Origin: Fimadaptatus sp050946055
GTDB lineage: Bacteria; Bacillota; Clostridia; Christensenellales; Aristaeellaceae
NCBI GenBank assembly: GCA_050946055.1
Contig: JBMNUB010000008.1
Location: forward strand, 19,347-83,346
Length of the DNA stretch: 64,000 nucleotides
Direction: 5' to 3'
The notes under the pieces were generated by a model. That model saw nothing but the letters and a program-made list of their open reading frames with translations, searched no databases and was not told the DNA's origin. Shown one piece after another: positions 1-7,689 of this stretch (its first letter is position 1; each line of letters begins with the position of its first letter). The translations under genes and the position numbers were made by a program.

Positions 1-225
1 GGCCTGTGCATCGGCGCGCATGTAGGCGCGGACGCAGGCGCAGGTGCGGGAGCAGCGCATGCGGCAAAAGGGAGCGCGGCAACAGGCGCTGCCGCGCTCA
101 TCCAAGCGATATGGGCAATCACGCGCGCCGAACATTCGCAAATGTACGCCGGACATGACTGGAGCTATGGCGCGCAGTGAACTCCCGCTGCCTGCGCCCA
201 GGAAATCGGCATCGCCGTGCGCGCA

Positions 226-1404
226 TCACTGCTCGGTAGTGAGCCCCAGCGGGCGTATGCTGCGCTCCAGCACGCCGTGCAGCGCGGCTATCAGTATGCC
301 GTAGTTGATGAACGGCACGCCCTGATCTTTGGCGCAGTTCATGCGGTAGCTGACTTCGCGCGGGTTGAGCATGCAGCCGCCGCAGTGTATCACCATGCGA
401 TAGGGGGTGAGGTCGTCGGGGAACTCCGTGCCGCTGGTGCGGTCTATCACGAAGTCCTTGCCGGTGTACTCGCGCAGCCAGCGCGGTATCTTGACCGTGC
501 CTATGTCGTCGCACTGGCGGTGATGCGTGCAGCCCTCGCATATGAGCAGCCTGTCGCCGTCGCGCAGCGTGGGCAGGGTCTTGATCGCATCTATCGCCGC
601 GCCGAGGAAGCCGCGCTGGCGGGCAAACAGTATCGAGAAGGAGGTGAGCGGCACGTCCTCGGGCAGGTCGCGCGCCACGCGCCCGAACGCCTGCGAGTCG
701 GTTATGACTATGCGCGGGCGGACGCGCAGCATGTCCAGCGCCGATTTCAGCTCCTCGGGCTGCACGAGCGGAGCGATGCCGTGATTGTCCAGTACCTCGC
801 GCATGACCTGCTGCTGGGGCAGTATCATGCGCCCCTTGGGCGCGGCACTGTCTATGGGCGTCACCAGCAGGCATACGTCGCCGCTTGCGCACAGCCCCTC
901 CATTATGCGGGGCGGTTCGGGCAGCTTGAGCGCGGCTATGCGCTCCTTTAGCTCATGTATGCCCGCGCCGGTCGCGGCGCTCACGGCGATAGCGCCTTCG
1001 GGCGCGGGGGCGAGGTCGGTCTTGTTGTATACTACGAGATAGGGTATGCCCTTATTCTCGATTCGCGCTATCAGGCTGCGCTCCTCATCGCCCAGCCCCA
1101 GGGCAGGGTCGGCGATTATAAGCGCTATATCGGTCTTGTTCAGCACCTGCACGGCCTTGCGCACGCGCTTTGCGCCCAGCTCGCCCTCGTCGTCCAGACC
1201 GGGCGTGTCGAATATGACCACCGGCCCCATGGGCAGCAGCTCCATGGTCTTGGAGACAGGGTCGGTGGTGGTGCCGAGCTGTTCGGACACTATGGACAGC
1301 TCCTGACCGGTCAGCGCGTTCATTATGCTGGATTTACCGGCATTGCGCCTGCCGAATATGCCTATGTGGACTCTTGCTGAGGTGGGGGTGGAATTCATGC
1401 TCAT
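226..1404 (-). CDS. hydF: [FeFe]-hydrogenase H-cluster maturation GTPase HydF
   Basis: HydF is the cytoplasmic scaffold on which the di-iron subcluster of [FeFe]-hydrogenase is built with HydE and HydG and then passed to HydA. The GTPase half shows a P-loop GRRNAGKSS (about residues 18-26), a GTTTDP switch, DTPGLDD, NKTD and SAATG. The C-terminal half has the cluster-ligand signature, a CTHH (CxH) motif followed by HCGGC. Together these identify the family, and 392 aa is the usual length. I start at the ATG at 1404 because GAGGAGA lies 8 nt upstream; another ATG follows two codons later. A longer open frame reaches 1518 but has no ribosome binding site and would overlap the promoter. HydE, HydG and the hydrogenase are not in the window. 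The gene implies an obligately anaerobic, hydrogen-metabolising host. Confidence 0.95.
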   Translation of the reverse strand: MSMNSTPTSARVHIGIFGRRNAGKSSIMNALTGQELSIVSEQLGTTTDPVSKTMELLPMGPVVIFDTPGLDDEGELGAKRVRKAVQVLNKTDIALIIADPALGLGDEERSLIARIENKGIPYLVVYNKTDLAPAPEGAIAVSAATGAGIHELKERIAALKLPEPPRIMEGLCASGDVCLLVTPIDSAAPKGRMILPQQQVMREVLDNHGIAPLVQPEELKSALDMLRVRPRIVITDSQAFGRVARDLPEDVPLTSFSILFARQRGFLGAAIDAIKTLPTLRDGDRLLICEGCTHHRQCDDIGTVKIPRWLREYTGKDFVIDRTSGTEFPDDLTPYRMVIHCGGCMLNPREVSYRMNCAKDQGVPFINYGILIAALHGVLERSIRPLGLTTEQ

Positions 1405-1483
1405 ACTGCGTATCTCCTCGCCCGGGCAGGCGATGCCTTCCCGTAAGTATGCCGCCGAACATAACAGCGGGCGGCCTATGCAT

Positions 1484-1512
1484 ATTATATAACCATTTTT
1501 TCCGCCGTTCAA
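1484..1512 (-). promoter_or_regulatory. Promoter of hydF
   Basis: Read on the minus strand, TTGAAC (1507-1512) and TATAAT (1484-1489) are separated by 17 bp. This gives a leader of about 70 nt before the hydF ATG. Confidence 0.7.
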
Positions 1513-1617
1513 GCGCATGAAGCGCAGATAAGGCCCTAAATGCGCAAATTCCCGAAAGCGAACGCGCCGCTTCCGGGAAAGATGTGCAATAGTATGGCTC
1601 TGTGTGCCAGATGCCGC

Positions 1618-1770
1618 GATGAGGGCTAAAGCCCCGCGCCAAAGGACATTGCCGCGCCCGGCACCCTCGCGATGGCCGCTGATGAGGGCTAAAGCCCCGC
1701 GCCAAAGGACATTGCCGCGCCCGGCACCCTCGCGATGGCCGCTGATGAGGGCCGAAGCCCCGCGCCAAAA
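1618..1770. repeat. 63-bp intergenic tandem repeat, about 2.4 copies
   Basis: Copies starting GATGAGGGCT begin at 1618 and 1681, and a diverged partial copy begins at 1744 (GATGAGGGCC). The first two are nearly identical over 63 bp. The array fills the gap between the hydF promoter and the 3' end of the fucosidase gene. I see no gene in 1519-1962. The open frames that cross it differ in frame and composition from real genes and are repeat artefacts. Confidence 0.85.
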
Positions 1771-1962
1771 TGACAGCCCGGCGCACGCATCTGAGAAGGC
1801 GGCGCTTATGCGCGCAGCAGCATATGCGCCCGCGCACGAAGCCTATGCATCTGAGCAGGCGGCACTTAGTCGTGTAAACGCCGTCAACGCCGCGCCGCTG
1901 GCCCGCCTGTTGACTGTGCATTTGCCTAGGGCGGGCGGTCTCCGTCCAATAGCGCGCCGGTC

Positions 1963-3276
1963 TTACTCTACATCGCGCACGACCGGCCTTTCCGCCACCA
2001 GCCTCAGCACGAGGTCGGTGCGAGCTTCGTCTATCAGCGACTTGGGCAGGTGCAGTCGCAAGCCCCGCGCATCCTGCTCAAAGGGTATCTGCTCGCCGGT
2101 CAGCGCATGGCACTTTGCGAAGCGGTTGCCTGTGGCGGGCAGGGTCATGCCGTCAAAGCGCGCCGCGTCCAGCACGTGCAGATATACCGTGTCATCGCGG
2201 TACACCGAGCCGAATACGCCGTCCACCGGCTGCCATATGCCCGCGCGCGTGCCGAATATCGACTCGCTGTTGGCGCGCACGAACTCGCCCAGCGCCGCAA
2301 ACAGCTGCTTGACCGCATCCGGCACATGGCCGTTCGCGTCCGGGCCTATGTTCAGCATCAGATTGCCGCCGCGGCAGATTACGTTTGCCAGCATGCGTAT
2401 TATCACGTCGGGCGAGTAGACCATGGCGTCGGGCTGATAGCCCCATGCATCACCCGTGGTCATGCACTTCTCCCAAGGCTCGTCTATTATCTGACCATTT
2501 ATCTCATGCGGGCCTTCGTCGCACTGGAAGTCGCCTATGTAGCCCGAGCGCGGCGACATAATTATGCCGGGCTGATGGCGGCGCACCATGCGGCACAGCT
2601 CCATCGGGTCCCACAGCCATGCGGCCTGCCAGTCTGTGCCGCTGTGCGCCAGCCAGCCGCCGTCGTACCAGAGTATGCTTATGTCGCCGTAGCGCGTCAT
2701 CAGTTCCTCTATCTGGGCATGGCACTGGCGCTTCATGGCCTGAGCGCTCTCGGGCTGGCCGTCGGGGTCGAAGTAGCCGGGGAAGCGCCAGTCCATGGGC
2801 GAGTAGTACAGGCCGGGCTTTATTCCTGCTTCGCGGCAGGCATTTACGTAAGCGCCCACGTAGTCGCGCCCCTGAGTATGCCCGGCATCGAAGTCTAAGT
2901 GGCTCGCGTCGCTGTTCCACATGGCAAAGCCGTCGTGATGGCGCGTGACCATGACCGCATAGCGGCAGTTGGCGGACTTGGCGACGCTAAGCCACTCGCG
3001 GGCGATGTCGTCGGGCTGGGAATCGACGGCAAACTCATTCACGAGCCCCGCATACTCCTCGCGATCCCACTTGCCGTTAAAGTACTCCCATTCGCCCTTG
3101 CCGGGTATGGCATACAGTCCCCAGTGTATGAACATGCCCAGCTTGCAGTCGCGCCACCACTTCTTCTGTTCCTCGTCAAGCTCGATGTCGGGCGCGGTGT
3201 AGCCGCCGCGTTCGCTGAAGTGAACGGTGCTTTGATACTTGGGGAGCTTTACGAATTCCGCGTCATAAGGCTTCAT
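1963..3276 (-). CDS. GH29 family alpha-L-fucosidase
   Basis: A 437-aa glycoside hydrolase expected to release terminal alpha-L-fucose from host or plant glycans. The family signature is clear near residue 40 (WWRDCKLGMFIHWGLY, then GEWEYF). Further motifs are VTRHHDGFAMW near 110 and ILWYDGGW near 200, where the aspartate is the expected nucleophile. LMLNIGPDANG near 310 is also typical. No signal peptide is visible, so the enzyme probably acts in the cytoplasm on imported oligosaccharides. The ATG at 3276 has GGAGG upstream. It lies downstream of a sulfatase on the same strand but 443 bp away across a repeat array, so the two may not share a transcript. Fucosidase plus sulfatase suggests degradation of sulfated, fucosylated glycans such as mucin. 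That is inference. Confidence 0.92.
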   Translation of the reverse strand: MKPYDAEFVKLPKYQSTVHFSERGGYTAPDIELDEEQKKWWRDCKLGMFIHWGLYAIPGKGEWEYFNGKWDREEYAGLVNEFAVDSQPDDIAREWLSVAKSANCRYAVMVTRHHDGFAMWNSDASHLDFDAGHTQGRDYVGAYVNACREAGIKPGLYYSPMDWRFPGYFDPDGQPESAQAMKRQCHAQIEELMTRYGDISILWYDGGWLAHSGTDWQAAWLWDPMELCRMVRRHQPGIIMSPRSGYIGDFQCDEGPHEINGQIIDEPWEKCMTTGDAWGYQPDAMVYSPDVIIRMLANVICRGGNLMLNIGPDANGHVPDAVKQLFAALGEFVRANSESIFGTRAGIWQPVDGVFGSVYRDDTVYLHVLDAARFDGMTLPATGNRFAKCHALTGEQIPFEQDARGLRLHLPKSLIDEARTDLVLRLVAERPVVRDVE

Positions 3277-3349
3277 ATGCTTTCCTCCGAATATATGCTT
3301 ATGTCAAGCGCGCTGGGGCGCTTTAAACCATTGTGCATGCGGTATGTCA

Positions 3350-3593
3350 CCGCTTGCGCATGCAATCCCATAAGCGCAGGCTTATGCGGTATGTCCCGCG
3401 AGCAGGCGAACCGCTTGCGCATGCAATCCCATAAGCGTCGGCTTATGCGGTATGTTCCGCATTAAGGCGAACCGCTTGCGCATGCAATCCCATAAGCGTC
3501 GGCTTATGCGGTATGTCCCGCATGCAGGCGAACCGCTTGCGCATGCAATCCCATAAGCGTCGGCTTATGCGGTATGTCCCGCATTAAGGCGAA
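3350..3593. repeat. 61-bp tandem repeat with internal palindrome, 4 copies
   Basis: Four copies begin with CCGCTTGCGCATGC at 3350, 3411, 3472 and 3533, with an exact 61-bp period. Copies 2-4 contain the perfect hairpin CATAAGC-GTCG-GCTTATG; copy 1 varies in the loop (CAG). Between palindromes the sequence is also repeated, with small changes (GCATTAAGG or GCATGCAGG), so this is not a CRISPR array. It occupies most of the 443-bp gap between fucosidase and sulfatase genes. No gene is seen there. Confidence 0.9.
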
Positions 3594-3719
3594 ATGCCCA
3601 TGGCCTGCGCAGAGCGGCGCTCATGCCAAGCGGCAAGGCTGATTCTGAGGCGGCGCATGCGCGCATGTGCCGCGAACGGGTGCGCATGCAAGTGCATTGC
3701 AGCTGCCACATGCGCGGGC

Positions 3720-5186
3720 TTAGCTGCGCTTAGGCGTAGTTATCTTGGGCGCGGGCGCGTAGTTGTCCAGCCTGCCGGAACTTGCGCCTGCGCGGTCAAG
3801 CTGGCCGGAGCCTGTCACCGGCTCGCGCGAACCGTCAAGCTCGGGCAGCGAATGCTCATTAAACCACTTAAACAGCCGCGTGCGCATCTCAAGCGCTATG
3901 GATGAGTACTCGGGCAGGCCGTATAGGTTGTGCTCCTCGCCGGGGTCGTTCAGCATGTCGTACAGCTCGTTGGGGCCATAGGCATAGCGGTGGACGTACT
4001 TGTATCGCTCGGTGCGCAGCATGCGCGTGGGGCCATACTCGTCGTATACCACGGCGCAGCGCTCGGGCGCGGCCTCGCCCAGCAGCATGGGCAGGAAGCT
4101 CATGCCGGGGCGCAGGGGATCGTCATCGGGGTGCGCGCCCGCCAGCTCGCACAGCGTGGGGAACAGGTCGCAGGCGCTGACCGGCTCGCTCCTGCGCGAA
4201 CCCGCGGCTATGCCGGGCATGCGCGCTATAAACGGCACCTTGATGGCGCTGTCGTACATGTTCATGGGCCATGTGCCGTTGCCCTTGCCCCATACGCCGT
4301 GATGCCCCATGCTCATGCCGTTGTCGGCGGTGAATATGACAAGCGTGTCGTCGGCTATGCCCAGCTCGTCCAGCCTGTCAAGCAGCCGGCCTATGCCCGC
4401 GTCCATGGCGGTTATGGCGGCGAAGTAGCCGGTCAGGTTCTCGCGGCGGCGCGGCGTGCCGTATACGGGGCCGGTTATCATGTTGTCGTGGTCAGGCACA
4501 TCGGGTATGGAGGCGAAGTCGCAGTCGCGATACAGGTCGAGGTACTCGCGCGGATGATGCTCCTCGCCCCAGGGCGCGTGCGGCGCGGTGTAGTTCACGC
4601 TCAGGAAGAAGGGCGCGTCCTGCGCGGCCAGCTCGTCCAGGAACTTAAGCGCGTTCTCGGTGAACAGGTCGGTCACGTATTCACCGTGGCGCATGGATAT
4701 GCGGCCATCCTCTATTATGTCGGGATGATAGTAGCAGCAGCCGCCCTTGCCGATTGTGTACCACTTGTCAAAGCCGTGCTGCGGGCGCATGCTGTCGCCC
4801 AGATGCCACTTGCCGCTCAGCGCGCATACGTATCCCGCGCGCGCCAGCTCATCGGTGAAGGCGGGTATGCCGTCCGTATAGGCGATGGGCTCGCGCTCTT
4901 CGGCGTTGGAATAGGGATTGTCCAAATCCTTGCACACCTCGGAGGACAAGTTGCCCGAGGCCAGCCAGTCGTGTACGCCGTGCGCGGAGGGCATGCGTCC
5001 GGTGAGCAGCGAAGCGCGCGCGGGAGAGCATACGGGCGAGGCACAGTAGAAGCTGTCCAGCATCATGCCTTCGCGCGCCAGCCGGTCGAGCGAGGGCGTT
5101 ATCAGCTCGGGCGTGCCTGCGCAGTGCATGGCCCACGCGCCCTGATCGTCGGAAAGTATGAACAGTATATTGGGCCGATGTGTCAC
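3720..5186 (-). CDS. Arylsulfatase-type sulfatase (Cys-type, formylglycine-dependent)
   Basis: An alkaline-phosphatase-superfamily sulfatase of 488 aa, expected to hydrolyse sulfate esters from glycans. The start THRPNILFILSDDQG supplies the first metal-binding aspartates. CSPARASLLTGR (about residues 50-61) is the sulfatase signature with cysteine as the residue converted to formylglycine. VFTADNGMSMGHHGVWGKG provides the late metal and sulfate ligands. In anaerobes a Cys-type enzyme needs the radical-SAM maturase anSME, which is not in the window. I chose the GTG at 5186 because GGAGGT sits 6 nt upstream. An in-frame ATG ten codons earlier (MYEAIY) has no ribosome binding site and would place GGAGGT inside the gene. 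There is no clear signal peptide. The substrate cannot be named from sequence. Confidence 0.9.
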   Translation of the reverse strand: MTHRPNILFILSDDQGAWAMHCAGTPELITPSLDRLAREGMMLDSFYCASPVCSPARASLLTGRMPSAHGVHDWLASGNLSSEVCKDLDNPYSNAEEREPIAYTDGIPAFTDELARAGYVCALSGKWHLGDSMRPQHGFDKWYTIGKGGCCYYHPDIIEDGRISMRHGEYVTDLFTENALKFLDELAAQDAPFFLSVNYTAPHAPWGEEHHPREYLDLYRDCDFASIPDVPDHDNMITGPVYGTPRRRENLTGYFAAITAMDAGIGRLLDRLDELGIADDTLVIFTADNGMSMGHHGVWGKGNGTWPMNMYDSAIKVPFIARMPGIAAGSRRSEPVSACDLFPTLCELAGAHPDDDPLRPGMSFLPMLLGEAAPERCAVVYDEYGPTRMLRTERYKYVHRYAYGPNELYDMLNDPGEEHNLYGLPEYSSIALEMRTRLFKWFNEHSLPELDGSREPVTGSGQLDRAGASSGRLDNYAPAPKITTPKRS

Positions 5187-5262
5187 ATGACCACCTCCAT
5201 ATATTGCTTCATACATTGTACCACATTTTTGAGCCGCGCGCACGGCGTATGAGCGGGCGGGC

Positions 5263-5300
5263 AAAAAATAAGCGGCCGATGCGCGCTTGCATCGACCGAT
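5263..5300 (-). terminator. Intrinsic terminator of the 5.3-5.8 kb small genes
   Basis: On the minus strand CGGTCGATGC and GCATCGGCCG form a 10-bp stem around AAGCGC, followed by CTTATTTTTTG. It lies downstream of the fragment at 5327 and upstream of the sulfatase. Confidence 0.75.
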
Positions 5301-5326
5301 AAAGCAATTTTGCGTATGAATCCGGG

Positions 5327-5515
5327 TTATTCTGCGCAATACCTGTCGCAGAAGTCATTTAGGCAATACACCACGAGTTGTCTGCCGCTTTCATTATTCT
5401 GAATGAATTCAATCTCGGTTTTGCTGAAAATTGCATCATCCATATTTTGTATGTTGATACGCATGAGTTGCTTTGCAGGCGAATATACTCTGCCACATAA
5501 CAAACTTAATACCAT
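5327..5515 (-). pseudogene. Gene fragment related to the C-terminus of the 5793-6443 gene
   Basis: A 62-codon frame opening at the ATG at 5515, one base after the stop of the upstream small gene, and ending GRQLVVYCLNDFCDRYCAE. The neighbouring gene at 5793-6443, read in its restored frame, ends GGRQLVTDYLRNFCDRYCAD. The two therefore share a C-terminal GRQLV-Y-L-FCDRYCA block. There is no ribosome binding site and no transmembrane N-terminus, unlike the longer relative. I read this as the remaining tail of a duplicated gene. A short translationally coupled protein cannot be excluded. The region is visibly richer in A and T than most of the window. Confidence 0.5.
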
Positions 5516-5516
5516 G

Positions 5517-5771
5517 CTATAATGCCTTCGTCCAGTAGATGTTCTCTTTACAGAACTTCTCGAGCCGCCTAACGAGCTTAAATGCATATATTCGCGACTT
5601 ATCATCGGGCGAAAGTTCAACTATTTCGATTTCCCCGTTCTCTTTGTTTACTGATACAATACCCGGAACTTCGTCATGCTCCGGATAATGCGCAATCCCA
5701 TTTTCTACTCTATCTAGCACATATCTGAGCATTCCATCACTCTTTTTATGTCTTACAATATCCATCGTCAC
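5517..5771 (-). CDS. Hypothetical 84-aa protein
   Basis: I do not recognise this gene. It encodes a hydrophilic, charged protein with a probable beta-rich middle (IVSVNKENGEIEIVEL) and a basic helical end (YAFKLVRRLEKFCKENIYW). The frame opens at a GTG at 5771; an ATG two codons later at 5765 (MDIVRHKK) is equally likely. Neither has an obvious ribosome binding site, which lowers confidence. Its codon use is AT-richer than that of metabolic genes nearby. It sits in the AT-rich island between two related sequences, the fragment at 5327 and the frameshifted gene at 5793, which suggests acquired or rearranged DNA. Confidence 0.55.
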   Translation of the reverse strand: MTMDIVRHKKSDGMLRYVLDRVENGIAHYPEHDEVPGIVSVNKENGEIEIVELSPDDKSRIYAFKLVRRLEKFCKENIYWTKAL

Positions 5772-5792
5772 TATAAATATCTATGAAGCCAT

Positions 5793-6443
5793 TCACCAAA
5801 ATGTCCTGCATATCGAAGCCAACTTGCCGCATATGAAACGCGGTCTGCTGTCTGTGTTTAGATCATGCGTTCCGCAATCAATCAGCGCAATACCTGTCGC
5901 AGAAGTTGCGGAGGTAATCTGTGACCAGCTGCCTGCCGCCGAACAGGTCGGGGTGTACCATGATATTTCCATTATGCAGGAGCCCTTTTTGATGTACACT
6001 TCCTGATAAAAGTGATTGCCATCCGCAAAGTCAAAGTCTTCGAGGTTTATTTGCAATTCAGTCTTGGCGAGGCATATTGCTTCGGATTGGAGGTTCGCGC
6101 CGTTGCGCGACCATAGAACCTGCACAAAGGGCGTGGCAAATTGGGAGCGGTCTGCATACCCCACAAAGAAGGAACTGCGCTCGTCAAAGGGCAGTTCGCT
6201 TTCAATCGATCTGTCCACAAAGCCGTCCGCTATCATGTCTTCAAAGCTGCCGGTCAGCTTGTCGAAGTCCAGACTGTCCACAAGCTCCTGCGGCACGCTC
6301 CATGCCCAGCCGCCCCTCACCAGCTTGCTGTACGCCCACAGCGATATGAGCAGCGCAAACACCAATAGCACGACGCTTACCCGCATGATCACCTTCCAGA
6401 GGGTATTGGCCTTGTTTGGCACTTTGCCCAGCATGTCCTGCAT
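5793..6443 (-). CDS. Membrane-anchored hypothetical protein with a 3' frameshift
   Basis: No known family recognised. A short cytoplasmic start is followed by one transmembrane segment near residues 20-42 (VSVVLLVFALLISLWAYS) and a soluble domain, probably extracytoplasmic. Start ATG 6443 has AAGGAGG 7 nt upstream; an earlier in-frame ATG at 6476 lacks one. As written the frame gives 216 aa, but the last 55 or so residues look out of frame. After IME, near 5960, the +1 frame reads IMVHPDLFGGRQLV and then a Y-L-FCDRYCAD tail, stopping at 5878. That tail matches the paralogous fragment at 5327-5515. Adding one A to the run in GGAAATATC would restore it. This is therefore either a recent one-base deletion or a sequencing error. 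Confidence 0.65.
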   Translation of the reverse strand: MQDMLGKVPNKANTLWKVIMRVSVVLLVFALLISLWAYSKLVRGGWAWSVPQELVDSLDFDKLTGSFEDMIADGFVDRSIESELPFDERSSFFVGYADRSQFATPFVQVLWSRNGANLQSEAICLAKTELQINLEDFDFADGNHFYQEVYIKKGSCIMEISWYTPTCSAAGSWSQITSATSATGIALIDCGTHDLNTDSRPRFICGKLASICRTFW

Positions 6444-6524
6444 ATGCCCGCCTCCTTGCTGCGCGGTGTGGCACATTATGCCGCCCTATATTAAACGCAG
6501 TTTACCATACGCCCGCAGGCGGTG

Positions 6525-6887
6525 TCAAGCAAAGGCGCGGCAGAGTATCGCATCCACCGCGCTGTTCGCCGCTTTTCTGCATACATCCCAATCGGCACTA
6601 CCGTCCTCGGCTGCCGCCAGTTCATCAACAAGCGTCGCCAGCTCGCTCATGGCGTTATCCAGCTCGTCCATAGCATCTTGCATAGCCTCGCCGCGCTCTG
6701 AATCCTGCAAACTCTCGGGAAGATTATCGTAGCTGTCGGATTCTTCAGAGTAGAAATCTTCCACATCGTCGTACAACTCATTCACAAGATTCTGAACGTC
6801 GTTTACATCGTCTGCATCTATTGGGAATACCAGTCCTTTTATCTTATCGATTATCTTTCTGAGCTTCGCCCTGCGCTTGTTATTCAT
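6525..6887 (-). CDS. Conserved acidic coiled-coil protein, 120 aa
   Basis: A small, very acidic helical protein with a basic N-terminus (MNNKRRAKLRKIIDKIKG) and a central block NLPESLQDSERGEAMQDAMDEL. From memory, similar small proteins carrying an N-LPE-LQ-SERGE motif are widespread, uncharacterised helical proteins in Firmicutes and their phages, so I think this is a real conserved gene. Function unknown. Heptad-like spacing across about residues 60-100 suggests a coiled coil. The ATG at 6887 is preceded by GGAGG. A hairpin upstream at 6915-6940 separates it from the 49-aa gene. No enzymatic motif is visible. Confidence 0.75.
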   Translation of the reverse strand: MNNKRRAKLRKIIDKIKGLVFPIDADDVNDVQNLVNELYDDVEDFYSEESDSYDNLPESLQDSERGEAMQDAMDELDNAMSELATLVDELAAAEDGSADWDVCRKAANSAVDAILCRAFA

Positions 6888-6914
6888 AGTTCATCCTCCA
6901 TACTTATCTTAAAT

Positions 6915-6940
6915 AGAGCGGGCGTTGATTTGCCCGCTCT
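6915..6940 (-). terminator. Probable terminator between two small genes
   Basis: Perfect 9-bp inverted repeat AGAGCGGGC / GCCCGCTCT with an 8-nt loop. On the minus strand it is followed only by ATTTAAG, so termination may be weak. It lies just after the 49-aa gene. Confidence 0.5.
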
Positions 6941-6958
6941 TGTGCTTGTGTGGTTGAT

Positions 6959-7108
6959 TTACTTTCCATTTTTAGAGTGTTCTTGCGTTTTATGCTCTGC
7001 GCAGCCTTCTGCCATTTTACTGTCACAATACAACATCCACATAAAGCGCCAAACTTTATCCCAAACTATTGCAATCACTATCAAAGCCACGCATATAAAT
7101 CCACCCAT
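6959..7108 (-). CDS. Small membrane protein, 49 aa
   Basis: A short gene read on the minus strand from the ATG at 7108 to TAA at 6959. It encodes MGGFICVALIVIAIVW, a single hydrophobic helix, then DKVWRFMWMLY and a hydrophilic, lysine-rich tail ending EHSKNGK. AGGGAGAG lies about 7 nt upstream of the ATG, and a hairpin follows the stop. The arrangement (ribosome binding site, one membrane helix, charged tail, terminator) supports a real small membrane protein. I recognise no family. It belongs to the AT-rich island. Confidence 0.5.
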   Translation of the reverse strand: MGGFICVALIVIAIVWDKVWRFMWMLYCDSKMAEGCAEHKTQEHSKNGK

Positions 7109-7137
7109 GTTTACACTCTCCCTTCAATATATATCAC

Positions 7138-7460
7138 TCACGCGCACGCTTCTGGTGCATCGTCTCTGTAAAACTGCAACCGCTCCGCAGGAATCCCGTA
7201 TTCTGCCGCGCGTTTAATCACTTCACTTCTTAACCGTTCGTAGTGAAGTTCGTCCCGCTCCGGCAGCTCGCCGCCTTCCGGGTCAAAGCCATTGGCGTCA
7301 AGTGCCACGGTAGCAAATGCATCCACAACATGCATCATAATCAACTGCAAGTTCGCTAAGTGTCATCTCCAAATATTCGACGGACAACGGGAGTATATAA
7401 TCAGCTGCGCCGCTAAAGCCGTAAACATACAGCCCGCAGCTCAAGCGCATATTTAGTCAT
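7138..7460 (-). pseudogene. Frameshifted hypothetical gene
   Basis: The longest frame (7138-7350) has no ATG with a ribosome binding site, but the reading continues upstream in other frames. From ATG 7460 the sequence reads MTKYALELR. After a one-base shift it continues GLYVYGFSGAADYILPLS and VEYLEMTLSELAVDYDA. After a second shift it goes on VVDAFATVALDANGFDPEGG and ends in a helical tail (LHYERLRSEVIKRAAEYGIP). The joined protein would be about 105 aa with consistent composition, which random frames would not give. I infer an inactivated gene, or two sequence errors. No family recognised. Confidence 0.45.
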
Positions 7461-7641
7461 GCTGCGCCCGCTTATATTATATCATGTTATACGGCAAAAG
7501 TCATCCGCTATTTGAAATTATTAGCGGCTTGTATTGAGCAAGCCATGCGCGCATATCCCGGCATAAAGCAGGCAATCTTTGCGTCAAGCGGCAATAAACA
7601 GCCCAAAACGTGCAAAGTTTTTCGGAATGCGCCGGGCGAGA

Positions 7642-7670
7642 TTGACATATGCCGCCACAGGTGCTATACT
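7642..7670 (+). promoter_or_regulatory. Promoter of the cobalamin transport operon
   Basis: TTGACA (7642-7647) and TATACT (7665-7670) with a 17-bp spacer, directly upstream of the cobalamin riboswitch. Transcription would start near 7677. Confidence 0.85.
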
Positions 7671-7689
7671 TTGCGCGTCAACTCAATAC

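Noticed and set aside
1..225. Possible gene at the left edge
   Set aside because: Open frames here extend as antisense shadows of hydF. The 225 bp are G, C and A repeats-like sequence without a start signal or known motif.
3350..3593. CRISPR-like array
   Set aside because: The palindromic units are regularly spaced, but the sequence between palindromes is also repeated, so there are no spacers. No cas genes are in the window.
6930..7217. 95-codon and 73-codon plus-strand frames
   Set aside because: They lie opposite the 49-aa membrane protein gene and its hairpin, lack ribosome binding sites, and have low-complexity hydrophobic composition.
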